Shown: positions 17,382 to 26,105 of the stretch, piece after piece
Layout of the letters: each line of letters starts with the position of its first letter
Position numbering within the stretch: the stretch's first letter is position 1
Origin: Planctomycetia bacterium
GTDB lineage: Bacteria > Planctomycetota > Planctomycetia > Pirellulales > UBA1268
Assembly: GCA_014192425.1 (NCBI GenBank)
Contig: BJHK01000014.1
Location: 1-64,000 of the forward strand
DNA: 64,000 nt
Reading direction: 5' to 3'
Program-made: the position numbers and the translations under genes
The notes under the pieces: generated by a model
What the model was told of the DNA's origin: nothing
What the model saw: the letters and a program-made list of their open reading frames with translations, nothing else
The model's database searches: none

Positions 17382-17842
17382 GGCCGCGCATCATTGGTGC
17401 GAGATGGGAGAGGTTCGGCCTCAAGCAACTCGATAAGCCCGGCAGCCGGATGGTGTAAGAACTGTATCTGCCGACCGCAGAACGCCGTAGCCCGTAGTGC
17501 CTGGCCAACTCTGCGAAAGCCGTTTCGCTCAAGTGTCTCGATTGCTACGTGCAAGGACGGTACTTCGAAGCAACTGTGGTAGAGCCCCACTCCACGCTGG
17601 ATAAGCAGGTCGGAAACTGCGCTATCGGTTCGAGTCGGCGCCACGAGTTCGAGCATGGGAGCCAACTTCGCGCACGTGAGAAACCGCAGCCGAACTCCAT
17701 ACTGCTCCTCGAGCGCATCCGGCATCATGGGATCGGGCGAGAAGCCCAGAACCCCCATGGCACGAGTCGAGGCATCGACGTCACTGACGGCCATGCCGAC
17801 GTGGTGGAAAATGAATCCTGCAGACTCAGAATGCGGATTCAT
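17378..17842 (-). CDS. VOC superfamily protein (glyoxalase / methylmalonyl-CoA epimerase-like)
   Basis: The 154-residue protein has two beta-alpha-beta-beta-beta modules. The four expected metal ligands are in place: H14 (IFHHVG), E65 (MLELVAP), H89 (YHSCFEV) and E138 (IELLEAE). The arrangement resembles methylmalonyl-CoA epimerases and other VOC enzymes acting on CoA or ACP thioesters, which would fit its place between an acyltransferase gene and an FkbH gene. The substrate is not known. The start at 17842 gives an ATGA overlap with the upstream stop; a longer upstream reading would run into the acyltransferase gene in a wrong frame. Confidence 0.82.
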   Translation of the reverse strand: MNPHSESAGFIFHHVGMAVSDVDASTRAMGVLGFSPDPMMPDALEEQYGVRLRFLTCAKLAPMLELVAPTRTDSAVSDLLIQRGVGLYHSCFEVPSLHVAIETLERNGFRRVGQALRATAFCGRQIQFLHHPAAGLIELLEAEPLPSRTNDARP

Positions 17843-18534
17843 CGCGTGTCGCTCGTGACAAAATGCGATGGGGATACCCGACCCACGGCGCGAGCAGGGT
17901 CGCCCACATGGATCATCGCCCCCAGTAGATTTCCTCGGATGACGCTGCACGCCCCGACGACTGCCTCAGCGCCGATCTCGACGCCCGGCATCGCCGTTAC
18001 GCGACCGCCAATTCGAGCGCCGTCGCCGATCGTGACGCCGGCATACCCTCGATGGACGTGTGGTCGTCGATAGTCAAGCGCCATGTCTGAAAACGATGCA
18101 AAACACGGCCCTATAAACACCAGATTGCCGATTTTCGAGTAATCAGTCAGATGGCAATGGCCATGAATGGAGCAGTTTTCCCCGATGTCGACATGATGTT
18201 CGATGGTGGAGCCTGATCCGACAGACGTGGCGGCCCCGATCGCGACATGCTCGCGGATAACGGCATGATGGCGGATTTTCACGCCTGCCCCAAGATTCAC
18301 GCTGTGGTAGATGACCGCGTGTGTGGCCACAAGCGCGTTATCGCCGACTATGGTTGGACCACGTTCCACGCCGGTGCCATAACCGATGACGGCACCCTCG
18401 TCGATTACGCAGTCTCGCCCAACGCGGGCGATTGCGGCGATTCGAACACCCGCCTTGATCGTCGTTCCCGGCCCGACATGCGCCCCTTGTTCGATGACTG
18501 CAAGCGGCGATACAAAAGCATCAGGATCGATCAC
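17839..18534 (-). CDS. left-handed beta-helix (hexapeptide repeat) acyltransferase
   Basis: With GTG at 18534 the protein has 231 residues. Nearly all of it consists of hexapeptide repeats of the [LIV]-G-x4 type (VGPGTTIKAGVRIAAIARVG, IGAATSVGSGSTIEHHVDIG, VTIGDGARIGGRVTAMPGVE). It is closest in style to NeuD/PglD-like sugar O- or N-acyltransferases. The central His of IHGHCHLTD is a candidate base. It overlaps the end of the ACP gene by 14 bases, which suggests translational coupling and that the ACP may supply the acyl donor. A longer frame exists upstream but lies antiparallel in meaning to the ACP and lacks the repeat pattern. No N-terminal Rossmann part (as in full NeuD) is present. Confidence 0.83.
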   Translation of the reverse strand: MIDPDAFVSPLAVIEQGAHVGPGTTIKAGVRIAAIARVGRDCVIDEGAVIGYGTGVERGPTIVGDNALVATHAVIYHSVNLGAGVKIRHHAVIREHVAIGAATSVGSGSTIEHHVDIGENCSIHGHCHLTDYSKIGNLVFIGPCFASFSDMALDYRRPHVHRGYAGVTIGDGARIGGRVTAMPGVEIGAEAVVGACSVIRGNLLGAMIHVGDPARAVGRVSPSHFVTSDTR

Positions 18535-18781
18535 GATGAAGTACCTGATCGAGGAAATCGCAAATCCTGCCGACGGTCGTAAGTTCGACCGCCTCGTCCG
18601 GTTCGATCTGAATGGCGAACTCCTGCTCCAACGCGGCCAGAATCGACAACTGGCACAGAGAGTCCCAGTGTACGACCGTGCCCACCCCGGAGGACGCGTC
18701 AAGACTCTTCGGGTCGGTACGAACGATCGTTGCCACAAGTGAGACGACGCGGGCGTACGCGGAGGAATCGGATGGTGGCAT
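18521..18781 (-). CDS. acyl carrier protein
   Basis: The 86-residue acidic helical protein has the phosphopantetheine attachment motif WDSLCQL (Ser41), followed by an ACP-like helix II (LSILAALEQEFAI) and the usual DEAVELTTVGRICDFL third helix. It is not the housekeeping fatty-acid ACP in style and no fatty-acid genes are nearby. The FkbH-like gene downstream makes a dedicated carrier for a glyceryl-type group the most likely role. A holo-ACP synthase must act in trans. The gene follows the frameshifted GT39-like gene with a 59-base gap. Confidence 0.88.
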   Translation of the reverse strand: MPPSDSSAYARVVSLVATIVRTDPKSLDASSGVGTVVHWDSLCQLSILAALEQEFAIQIEPDEAVELTTVGRICDFLDQVLHRDRS

Positions 18782-18840
18782 GGTACTGGTTGTCGTGAGG
18801 GCGGATCGGTCTCGGACCGTAGATTAGATGAACCTATCCT

Positions 18841-20488
18841 TCATCTGTCATCACCGTGGCACTCAAAAATGAGCCCCGCCATGAAAACCCGGGCCTCCGA
18901 TTCGGCGTCAACGGACAATTCGGAAGGTTCCCGGCTGCGACTGACGTAGACGTTTGGCGGTTTCGTGGTCACGGCGGCCTTCCAATCGCGGGCGGCCTGG
19001 GGCCCCGACACGCCCATGTGGGTGCCATATCGGGGTTCGGAAACCCGCACCCGGTACGCCGGTCGTACAGCCGCATAGTACTCCACGATCTCGGCACAGA
19101 AATTGACATTGGGAGAGAATCGAAATCGCCACTCCCGTTCTGCATCTGCGACGACGGCTTTGCGAACGAATGGACCGATCGCACTCTGGTAGGCAACGTT
19201 GTCGCTGTAGATGTAGTCCATGCGCGGCAGAAGCAGCACTGCGAATGTCCACATCACAGCTGCCGCCGCAACATCGCACCCCCCCCCCGGCGTGGGCCGC
19301 CTTGGCCCGCCACACCGTGACCGCATGATCCAAGGCGAGCCCGCCAGCGAGCAAGAAAAACAGGAAGGTGTCCACGCGGTTCCTTGCAAAGCCGAGCGAC
19401 ATCCCGATGCCGTAGTTGAGCACTACGAGGAGCAGCACGTACCCGCCGATGGTCGTCATCACAACCCGCCGCGCGGCCCCATCCGGAGCGTACATTTCCC
19501 GCACGTCCACCGCCGCCGACCATCCGATGGCAATCAGAAGACCACACGCCCCCACCACCAACGCGATCGTTCCGACATCCCCCGCGACCAGGCTGTGCAG
19601 GTACCACCATCCGAAGGATTGCTGCACGAATCGCGCCGCCGTTACGTAGTGATCGTCGAGTTTGCGGAAGAACGCAAGGATCTGCGACGCGACCTGCGCG
19701 TATGTGATCCCAACGACGGTCGAACTCGCCGACGCCGCCAGGGCGAGCTTGGCTATCACCCGAAAACCACTGGCGGCATCGGCGGGGCTTGGACTGTCGC
19801 GGCGTGACGATGTGACCACCATCACCGCGAATACCAACGCCGCCACCGTGGCGAACTGCACATTGGTTGGCAGCATTGCCACCGATAATCCGACGAGGGC
19901 CCCGAAACCCGTCGCCCCCCGCAGCGACATGCTGCCCGGCTTGCGGGCCATTTCCGCAAGCAGCCAGATGATTACCAGATTGCACGCCATCAACCCGCCA
20001 TATGCGCGGGCTTGAAAGGACAGATCCAGCGGATACCACGACAAGACAAGCGCCGCATGACAGGCGAGGCCGATTGCCGGGATTGTGAACAGGCTCCTGC
20101 ACATCCGCCACGAGATCACCACGAATGCGGTTGCGAACACGAGCGAAGGCAGTCTGATGAAGTGTTCGTGTACTCCCGCGCACGGCTGTACGACCCGCAC
20201 GAGCAACGAATTGATGACGTGGTTGTTGCTGAAAGGATAGAGCGTGAGGGCATCATGAAAGCTCTGCCCGAAGAGCTGAAACGTGATTGCTTCGTCGTGC
20301 ACGATGCCTGCGACATGCGCTTTGTAGAGCCGTACACCGATCGCACACATGGTGATGAAGGCGTAGCCTACCGTGACGAACCACGGCGACCGATCGAGTC
20401 CGGGAGATCGCTCCTGTTGCATGGTGCTGTGGCTTGCGAGCCACGACGATTGGTTTTGGACGCGAAAGATCGTCTTGGGCGGACTCAC
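18841..20488 (-). CDS. GT39-like membrane glycosyltransferase, reading frame broken at a G10 tract
   Basis: The first 400 residues read as a GT-C protein with about ten spans. The first loop carries HDEAITF and later FSNNHVINSLL, typical of bacterial dolichyl-phosphate-mannose-protein mannosyltransferase-like proteins. At ten consecutive G (coding strand; 19279-19288) the frame leaves the family sequence. The unshifted reading becomes Arg/Cys-rich junk and stops at 18908. Removing one G restores a last span (DVAAAAVMWTFAVLLLP) and a sensible 145-residue soluble tail ending at 18841, giving a 548-residue protein. The break could be a sequencing error, phase variation, or ribosomal or transcriptional slippage. 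Start is 20488, or the ATG at 20422. The gene lies in the 25998-to-15630 operon. Confidence 0.75.
19279..19288 (-). repeat. G10 homopolymer tract inside a coding region
   Basis: Ten G on the coding strand sit at the exact point where the GT39-like frame is lost. Nine G keep the protein in frame. Tracts of this length are the classic substrate for slipped-strand phase variation and are also a common assembly error. Confidence 0.85.
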
Positions 20489-20503
20489 AACGCATCCGTC
20501 AAG

Positions 20504-23287
20504 TTATGGGTTATGGGAAGCGGGCTTGCGGCCGCGAGCTGGGCCCACACGGCCGGCGAGTACAACCGCCAGGCCCGCGGCGGCCCACGCGGCGAGCGTG
20601 ATCCAGATCGCTCGCGCGTACGTGGCGGAATGATACCTGAACTCCAGCACATGCCGACCTGCGGGGAGATGGCAGGCCCGGTGGATCCGGTTCGCACGGA
20701 GCACGGGCAGCGGTGATCGGCTGCCGCCGTCGCTCGTCACCTCACACGTCCAGTCGCGGTGAAAGGCGTCGGCCAGGACGACGTATCCCGGCTGGCCAAG
20801 CTCCGCCTCCACCACCACCCGCTGCGGCTCGTCTATCGCGATCCGGCAAGACTCCGGTGACGACGTCGCCGTCGCGGCAGGCTCGGCCGCTGCCATCGTG
20901 GGCGTCGGAGGTCCATCGACAGGCTGCTCGATCACCGCACGGCTGCGGAGGTCCGGATACTGCTCGCTCGGAAAGGCGATCGACTGAATCTGCTCTTCCC
21001 ACCGGAGCCAGTCGCGTTTCGTGACGGCGGGCTCGACGATCGCATCATGAACGATCCTCACTCGCGGCAAGCCGCTTTCGTTGCGGGCCACGATCACGGC
21101 AGGCGGTTCCCCGGGCGCCTGCGGTATCGGCACCTCCGCTACGCGAAGCCGCGGCCCGAGCGGCACGCGGCCGCGATTCTCGCCCCGCAACTGCTCAGGC
21201 GACCATTCCCTCAAAAACCGGTCGGCATCGCCCGGCGGAAGGCCCTCCGTGGGAATGATGAAGAAATCGACCGCCGCGAGGTCGAAGACTCGTCTGGGCA
21301 GGGCGACGTGCCCCTGTTCGCGGGATGGTGCAGCCAGCGCCTCGATGTCGTCGAACATCGCTGTGCCGATCTCACCAAACTTTTCGCAGCCATGCAGCCA
21401 GGGAACGTTGGCCCGCAGCGTGACGCCCGTGTACCGCACGAACCGACCGATGTCGCGAGTGTCGGCCCGGCGCATGCCCGCGCCGAGCGCCACGATCCGC
21501 ATCCGTGGTGACGCGGCCGCCATCTCGGGCCGACGGCCCTGCTCGAGTTCCCGGAGGTAGTCGCTGCTTTCCACCAAGTCGCCGAAGCGACCCACGAGCA
21601 CCTCTCGGCGGGCGGCGATCGCCAGATCCGCCACCGTCATCACGCAGAGCAATGCCTGCAAAGCCTTTGACCACCCCTGGCCCCGGCGTGCGGCCAACGC
21701 CGACCACACGCACACCGCCACCACGCATGCGTGGACGCCCCCGCTGAAGACCGCCCAAAACACCTGCGCGGCCCGCGCCGGGTCGCTCCCGGCCGGCAAC
21801 ACGGCGGACGGGCCCGCAAGAACGGCGGCGCCGGCGAGCCCGATCGCCCCCGCCCCGCAGATGCCACCGATCACTGCGACCGCCCGTTGCAACCGTTCCC
21901 GCCAGACGGGCTCATCGAGCCGATTGACCAGCAAGCCCGCAAGGCAGGCCCATGCGAGGGTGAATACGGTCATCCACTTGGCCGGGTAGCGAAAGGCGGC
22001 ATATCCCGGGGCGGCGACCGAAAGCAGCCAATACACGCCGCCGACCTCGTCGCCCGCGCGATAGCCGATCGCCCGCCAATCACCGGCGAAAAGACTTCCC
22101 GCCGTGCGGACCAGGCCACTCAGCCCGAGCCCTCCCAAGGCCGCCGCCAGTGACAGCCCCGCCACGAGCAGCCAAAACCCGGCCCACGGCACCCCGCGGC
22201 CCCTCCACATGGCGAGCACCACGACCGCGGCCGCTGGCAGCAGGCCGGCATAGAGCGAGTTGGCCCAGGCCGTCGCCGTGTCGAGGCCCGCTAGCATCGC
22301 CCATCGCGCATACGGCATGCCGCTGGCGTCGGGCCAGAAACATTCCACGAGCCGCCAGGGCACGATCGAAAAGGCGTAGGTGTCGGCGTAGTGCTCGGCG
22401 GCCATGCCCGGCCTGCCGATCAGAATCTCATACCAGGTGGCGAGCGCCCGCGTTTCGGAGGGCAATGAAAAATACCTGGGGAGATCCCAGATCGAGTGCG
22501 GCGCGATATCCATGGCACGCGACGACTCACGGGTGAACTCCGCGGCGACGGCCACCTGCACGTACGAGAGCAGCGCCCCCGCCAGGCCGGCAGCTGCTAG
22601 CAGCAGACAGCTCCGCCAGCGAAACGGCCGGGCGGCAAGCCACCGCAGGCCGAGGACAAGCCCGGCGTGGTATGCGGTCTGCGGCTCACCGCACAACACG
22701 CACATCGCGAGCGACGCGGCAAGTAGGGTGAACGGGCGGATACCCGGCGCGTCGAGCAGCCGCCACCCGCCGACGATCGCCCAGGCGAGCCACGCCGGCC
22801 CCATGCCGTAGGCGGGGTTGTAGATCTGCAGAAACACGCTGCCGCCGAACCCGTACGTCAGCGCGGCGATGCACGCGGCGGGCACCGCGCAGCCCATGTC
22901 CCGAGCCAGCTGAAACGCCCCGGCCGCGGCGAGGATCAGGTGGGCCACGAGCAAGACGTTGAGCGACAGGCCATCGGGCAGCAAGAAGATCGCAAGCAGT
23001 TGGGGCGGATAGAACGCCCCGCTGTTGCCGAGCGCAGCCAACGGCTGGCCGTTGTTCAACAGGGGATTCCACAGCGGGGGCCGACCCGCCAGCCATTCCT
23101 CGCGCACCAGCTGAAACAGCGGGGGCGTATAGTGCAGCGAGTCACGATACGCAAACAGGGCATCGGGATGAAAAGCATCGAAGAGCGACACGGCCACCAC
23201 AGCTGTGATCAGCACGGCGGGAAACCACTTCCGCGCCACGAGCTTCTCGAGCGGATTGACGGCTGACTGTAACCCTTGTCGGTTCAT
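20504..23287 (-). CDS. giant YfhO-like membrane protein with C-terminal beta domain
   Basis: The 927-residue protein starts at the ATG at 23287, giving an ATGA overlap with the previous stop; the longer upstream frame is a shadow of that neighbour. Span 1 leads to LFAYRDSLHYTPPLFQLVRE (D49) and WNPLLNNGQPLAALGNSGAFYPPQ. About twelve spans follow. A long outer part contains RVFDLAAVDFFIIPTEGL and the beta domain VVLADAFHRDWTCEVTS and LPAGRHVLEFRYHSATYA, before a last span. It is paralogous along its whole length to the proteins at 9891 and 23284. The family is expected to add sugars to a surface polymer. Two adjacent, diverged copies suggest different linkages or acceptors. It is followed within 16 bases by the GT39-like gene. 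Confidence 0.82.
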   Translation of the reverse strand: MNRQGLQSAVNPLEKLVARKWFPAVLITAVVAVSLFDAFHPDALFAYRDSLHYTPPLFQLVREEWLAGRPPLWNPLLNNGQPLAALGNSGAFYPPQLLAIFLLPDGLSLNVLLVAHLILAAAGAFQLARDMGCAVPAACIAALTYGFGGSVFLQIYNPAYGMGPAWLAWAIVGGWRLLDAPGIRPFTLLAASLAMCVLCGEPQTAYHAGLVLGLRWLAARPFRWRSCLLLAAAGLAGALLSYVQVAVAAEFTRESSRAMDIAPHSIWDLPRYFSLPSETRALATWYEILIGRPGMAAEHYADTYAFSIVPWRLVECFWPDASGMPYARWAMLAGLDTATAWANSLYAGLLPAAAVVVLAMWRGRGVPWAGFWLLVAGLSLAAALGGLGLSGLVRTAGSLFAGDWRAIGYRAGDEVGGVYWLLSVAAPGYAAFRYPAKWMTVFTLAWACLAGLLVNRLDEPVWRERLQRAVAVIGGICGAGAIGLAGAAVLAGPSAVLPAGSDPARAAQVFWAVFSGGVHACVVAVCVWSALAARRGQGWSKALQALLCVMTVADLAIAARREVLVGRFGDLVESSDYLRELEQGRRPEMAAASPRMRIVALGAGMRRADTRDIGRFVRYTGVTLRANVPWLHGCEKFGEIGTAMFDDIEALAAPSREQGHVALPRRVFDLAAVDFFIIPTEGLPPGDADRFLREWSPEQLRGENRGRVPLGPRLRVAEVPIPQAPGEPPAVIVARNESGLPRVRIVHDAIVEPAVTKRDWLRWEEQIQSIAFPSEQYPDLRSRAVIEQPVDGPPTPTMAAAEPAATATSSPESCRIAIDEPQRVVVEAELGQPGYVVLADAFHRDWTCEVTSDGGSRSPLPVLRANRIHRACHLPAGRHVLEFRYHSATYARAIWITLAAWAAAGLAVVLAGRVGPARGRKPASHNP

Positions 23288-25998
23288 CGCCGCCCCCCTC
23301 CAACGACAGACCGGGCGACCGCCGCCCCCGCCACCCCCCACGCCACGAGCGTCACCGGCCACGTCCAGGCGAACGTCCGCGAATGATGGCGAAACTCGAG
23401 CACATGCCGCCCGGTGGGCAGGCTCACCGCGCGATGGATCCGATTCGCCCGCCGGATCGGCTCGGCCCGCGGCGGCCCGCCGTCGCTCGACACGGTGACG
23501 TGCCAATCGGGATGCCAGCTGTCGGCGAGCACGACGAGGCCGGGCGACACAAGATCGGCCTCCAGCACCACGCGATCGGCCGCGTCACTCACGAGACGGC
23601 AGGCATCGGCGGTCGGGATCGTCCGCGAGTTTCCCTCGGGAAACAGTTCCCTGGCCGTCGCCCCCTCGACCAACACGCCGTGAAACAGATCGGGCACCGC
23701 GGGATTCGGAAACGCAATCCGCTTCAGAAAATCGATCCACGGCCCCCAGTCGCGCTTGCTCACGGCGGGCACGGCCGCCGCCTGCCGCACGATCCGCGCC
23801 CGCGGCAACGCCGAAAGATTGCGGACCACGACCATGAGCGGCGGGGCCCCCTCGGAATCGCGGGCGGTGTTGACGATCGGCAAAGGCTCGCCGCGGGGCG
23901 CCGGCCCGGAAAACCCGCCAGCTTTCTGCTCAGCGGACCAGTCTTCGAGGAGCGTTGCCGACGCCCGAAGTTCCGGCTCGCCGGCCCCGACGGCGAAGTA
24001 TTCCACGCTGCAAAGATCGAACGTCCGCCGCGGCATGATCTCGGCCGCTTCTGCCCGCAGCGGGCAGATCAGCGTTTCGATGTCCTGCGGCATCGCGGTG
24101 CTCCGCTCGCCGATCTTCTCGCAGCCGCGTAGCCACGGGCCGTGGCCGACGAGCGACTCGCCGATCTCCCGCACGTATCGCGTGAGGTCGAGCGGGTCGA
24201 TCAGCAACGACTTTGGATCGACGACGGCGATCCGCATCCGGGGGGCCACGGCGGCCAGATCGGGAGCCCGCTCCGTCGCGAGTGCTTCGAGCGTGCTGCT
24301 GCCGCCCAGCAGCGTGTCGAGCCGTTCGATGAGCAGTTCTCGGCGGCCTGCGATCGCGAGATCGGCGGCGAGAATGAGCACCAGCAGCGCGGGCACCGAT
24401 CCGGCGAGCCTGCCCGTGGTGAAGACACCCTCGCGAAGCAGCAAGGCCGTTCCGACCGCGAACGCCACGGCATGCACGCCGCCTCGCATCACGGCGCCAA
24501 AGACCGACAGACGGCGGGCCTCGAGCGAGCCGCCGGGAAGCACGTTCGCCGCGCCTTGCATGACGGCCGCCACCGCGAGCCCGACCGCTACGACCGCGAC
24601 GACCCCCGCAACTCCCATTGCGATCGCCCGAGCGCGAGCCCGCACCCGCACGTCGCCGAGGCTGTCGAAGCCCATGGCAGCCAGCTGACCAAGCGCAAGC
24701 GCGAACACCGTCATCCATTTCGCGGGATATCGAAATCCCGCATAGCCGGGCAGGCCGATCGACAGCGCCCAGTAGAGCCCCCCCACCTCGTCGCCGTGGG
24801 AATAACCAAGCGTGCCGAGCTCGCCCGTCAGGATCGCAGCCGCATTCCGCACGATCCCCACGAGCCCGAGCCCCCCCATGCTGGCCACGACCGCGAGCGC
24901 GGCCGCCAGGCCCCAGGCTTTGCGAACTGGCCAGCGGGCTGCGGGCGCGAGCCATGCCGCCGCGGCGAGGGCGAGCGGCACGATGCCGGAGTAGAGCGAG
25001 TTGGCCCAGACTTCTCCATTATCAAGGCGGAGATTCGCCGCCCATCTGCCGGCGATCGTCCCCAGGGCATCGGGCCAGATGAACTCGACGAGCCGCAGGG
25101 GATGCAGTGCGAAGGCGTAGATCGCTCCGTAATGCCCGGCCGCCGCCCGCGGCCGGCCGATGAAGATGTCGTACCAGGCCGCGCGGTCGCCGATCTCCGC
25201 GCGGTGGGCGAAATACGAAGGAAGCTCCCAGATTGAATACGGGGCCAAGTCCATCGACCGCTGCGTGTCGCGGGTGAACTCGGCCGCAAGGGCCACCTGC
25301 ACGAGCGCGAGGAGCCCGCCCGCGAAGCCAGCCGCGGCCAGCAGCCCAAAGCCCTTCCACGATCTCCCGGGGAGCACGAGCCAGAAGAGCCCGAGCACGA
25401 GCCCGGCATGGTAGGCCGCCTGTGGATCGCCGCAGAAGACGCTCATGGCTAGTGCCGCCGCGAGCAGCACGAAGTCACGGGTTCCGCCCCTGGCCTGCAC
25501 GAGCCGCAGGCCCGCGTAGACAGCCCACGCGAGCCACGCGGCGCCCGCCGCATAGATCGGGTTATAGACCTGCAGGAGCACGCTCCCGCCAAACGCATAC
25601 GCGAGCCCCGCGGCCGTCGCCGCCGGCCGCGAGCCGCCCTGATCACGCGCGAGGAAATACGCCCCGGTCGCGGCGAGCGCGAGATGAAGGATGCAATACA
25701 CATTGAGCGACGTGCCGTCGGGCAGGAGCATCGTGAGGAGAATCTGCGGCGGATAAAACGCGCCCGCGCTCCCCATCCCGGCGAGCGGCTGCCCGCAGTT
25801 GGCGAGCGGATTCCAGAGCGGCACGCGGCCGGCGAGCCACTCGTCGGCGACGAGTCGATAGAGCGGCGGATAAAAATGCAGCGAGTCGCGAAAGGCGAAC
25901 ACGAGCCCCGGGCCGACCGAGCCGGCAAACAGCACCGCGACCGTGGCGAGGAGCACGATCGGAAACAACCATGGGCGGGTGGTGGAGGATGCGGCCAT
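23284..25998 (-). CDS. giant YfhO-like membrane protein with C-terminal beta domain
   Basis: The 904-residue protein is first in the long minus-strand operon. After the first span come FAFRDSLHFYPPLYRLVADE (D38) and WNPLANCGQPLAGMGSAGAFYPPQ, then about twelve spans. An outer domain contains RRTFDLCSVEYFAVGAGEPEL and the beta segment VVLADSWHPDWHVTVSSDGG. The C-terminal span is followed by a short basic tail. It is closer to the 9891 protein in the first loop (FYPPLY) than to its immediate neighbour (YTPPLF). The divergent promoter region shared with the 26106 gene is 107 bases long. The acceptor is unknown. Confidence 0.82.
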   Translation of the reverse strand: MAASSTTRPWLFPIVLLATVAVLFAGSVGPGLVFAFRDSLHFYPPLYRLVADEWLAGRVPLWNPLANCGQPLAGMGSAGAFYPPQILLTMLLPDGTSLNVYCILHLALAATGAYFLARDQGGSRPAATAAGLAYAFGGSVLLQVYNPIYAAGAAWLAWAVYAGLRLVQARGGTRDFVLLAAALAMSVFCGDPQAAYHAGLVLGLFWLVLPGRSWKGFGLLAAAGFAGGLLALVQVALAAEFTRDTQRSMDLAPYSIWELPSYFAHRAEIGDRAAWYDIFIGRPRAAAGHYGAIYAFALHPLRLVEFIWPDALGTIAGRWAANLRLDNGEVWANSLYSGIVPLALAAAAWLAPAARWPVRKAWGLAAALAVVASMGGLGLVGIVRNAAAILTGELGTLGYSHGDEVGGLYWALSIGLPGYAGFRYPAKWMTVFALALGQLAAMGFDSLGDVRVRARARAIAMGVAGVVAVVAVGLAVAAVMQGAANVLPGGSLEARRLSVFGAVMRGGVHAVAFAVGTALLLREGVFTTGRLAGSVPALLVLILAADLAIAGRRELLIERLDTLLGGSSTLEALATERAPDLAAVAPRMRIAVVDPKSLLIDPLDLTRYVREIGESLVGHGPWLRGCEKIGERSTAMPQDIETLICPLRAEAAEIMPRRTFDLCSVEYFAVGAGEPELRASATLLEDWSAEQKAGGFSGPAPRGEPLPIVNTARDSEGAPPLMVVVRNLSALPRARIVRQAAAVPAVSKRDWGPWIDFLKRIAFPNPAVPDLFHGVLVEGATARELFPEGNSRTIPTADACRLVSDAADRVVLEADLVSPGLVVLADSWHPDWHVTVSSDGGPPRAEPIRRANRIHRAVSLPTGRHVLEFRHHSRTFAWTWPVTLVAWGVAGAAVARSVVGGGRR

Positions 25999-26105
25999 GC
26001 TGTCGCGCGGAAGAAGCGGGAGGGCGAGTACGATACGTCAGACGTCCCATTCCAACCCTGATGTCCGCCGACTGCAATGCCCGGCACCCTCACTGTGAGA
26101 ATCCG

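Noticed and set aside
17843-17950. A 36-residue N-terminal extension of the VOC protein
   Set aside because: It overlaps the acyltransferase gene in another frame and is Arg/Gly/Pro-rich; the ATGA start at 17842 matches the family.
18535-18738. A 68-residue N-terminal extension of the beta-helix acyltransferase
   Set aside because: It would overlap almost all of the ACP gene in another frame and is Arg/Ser/Trp-rich, without hexapeptide repeats.
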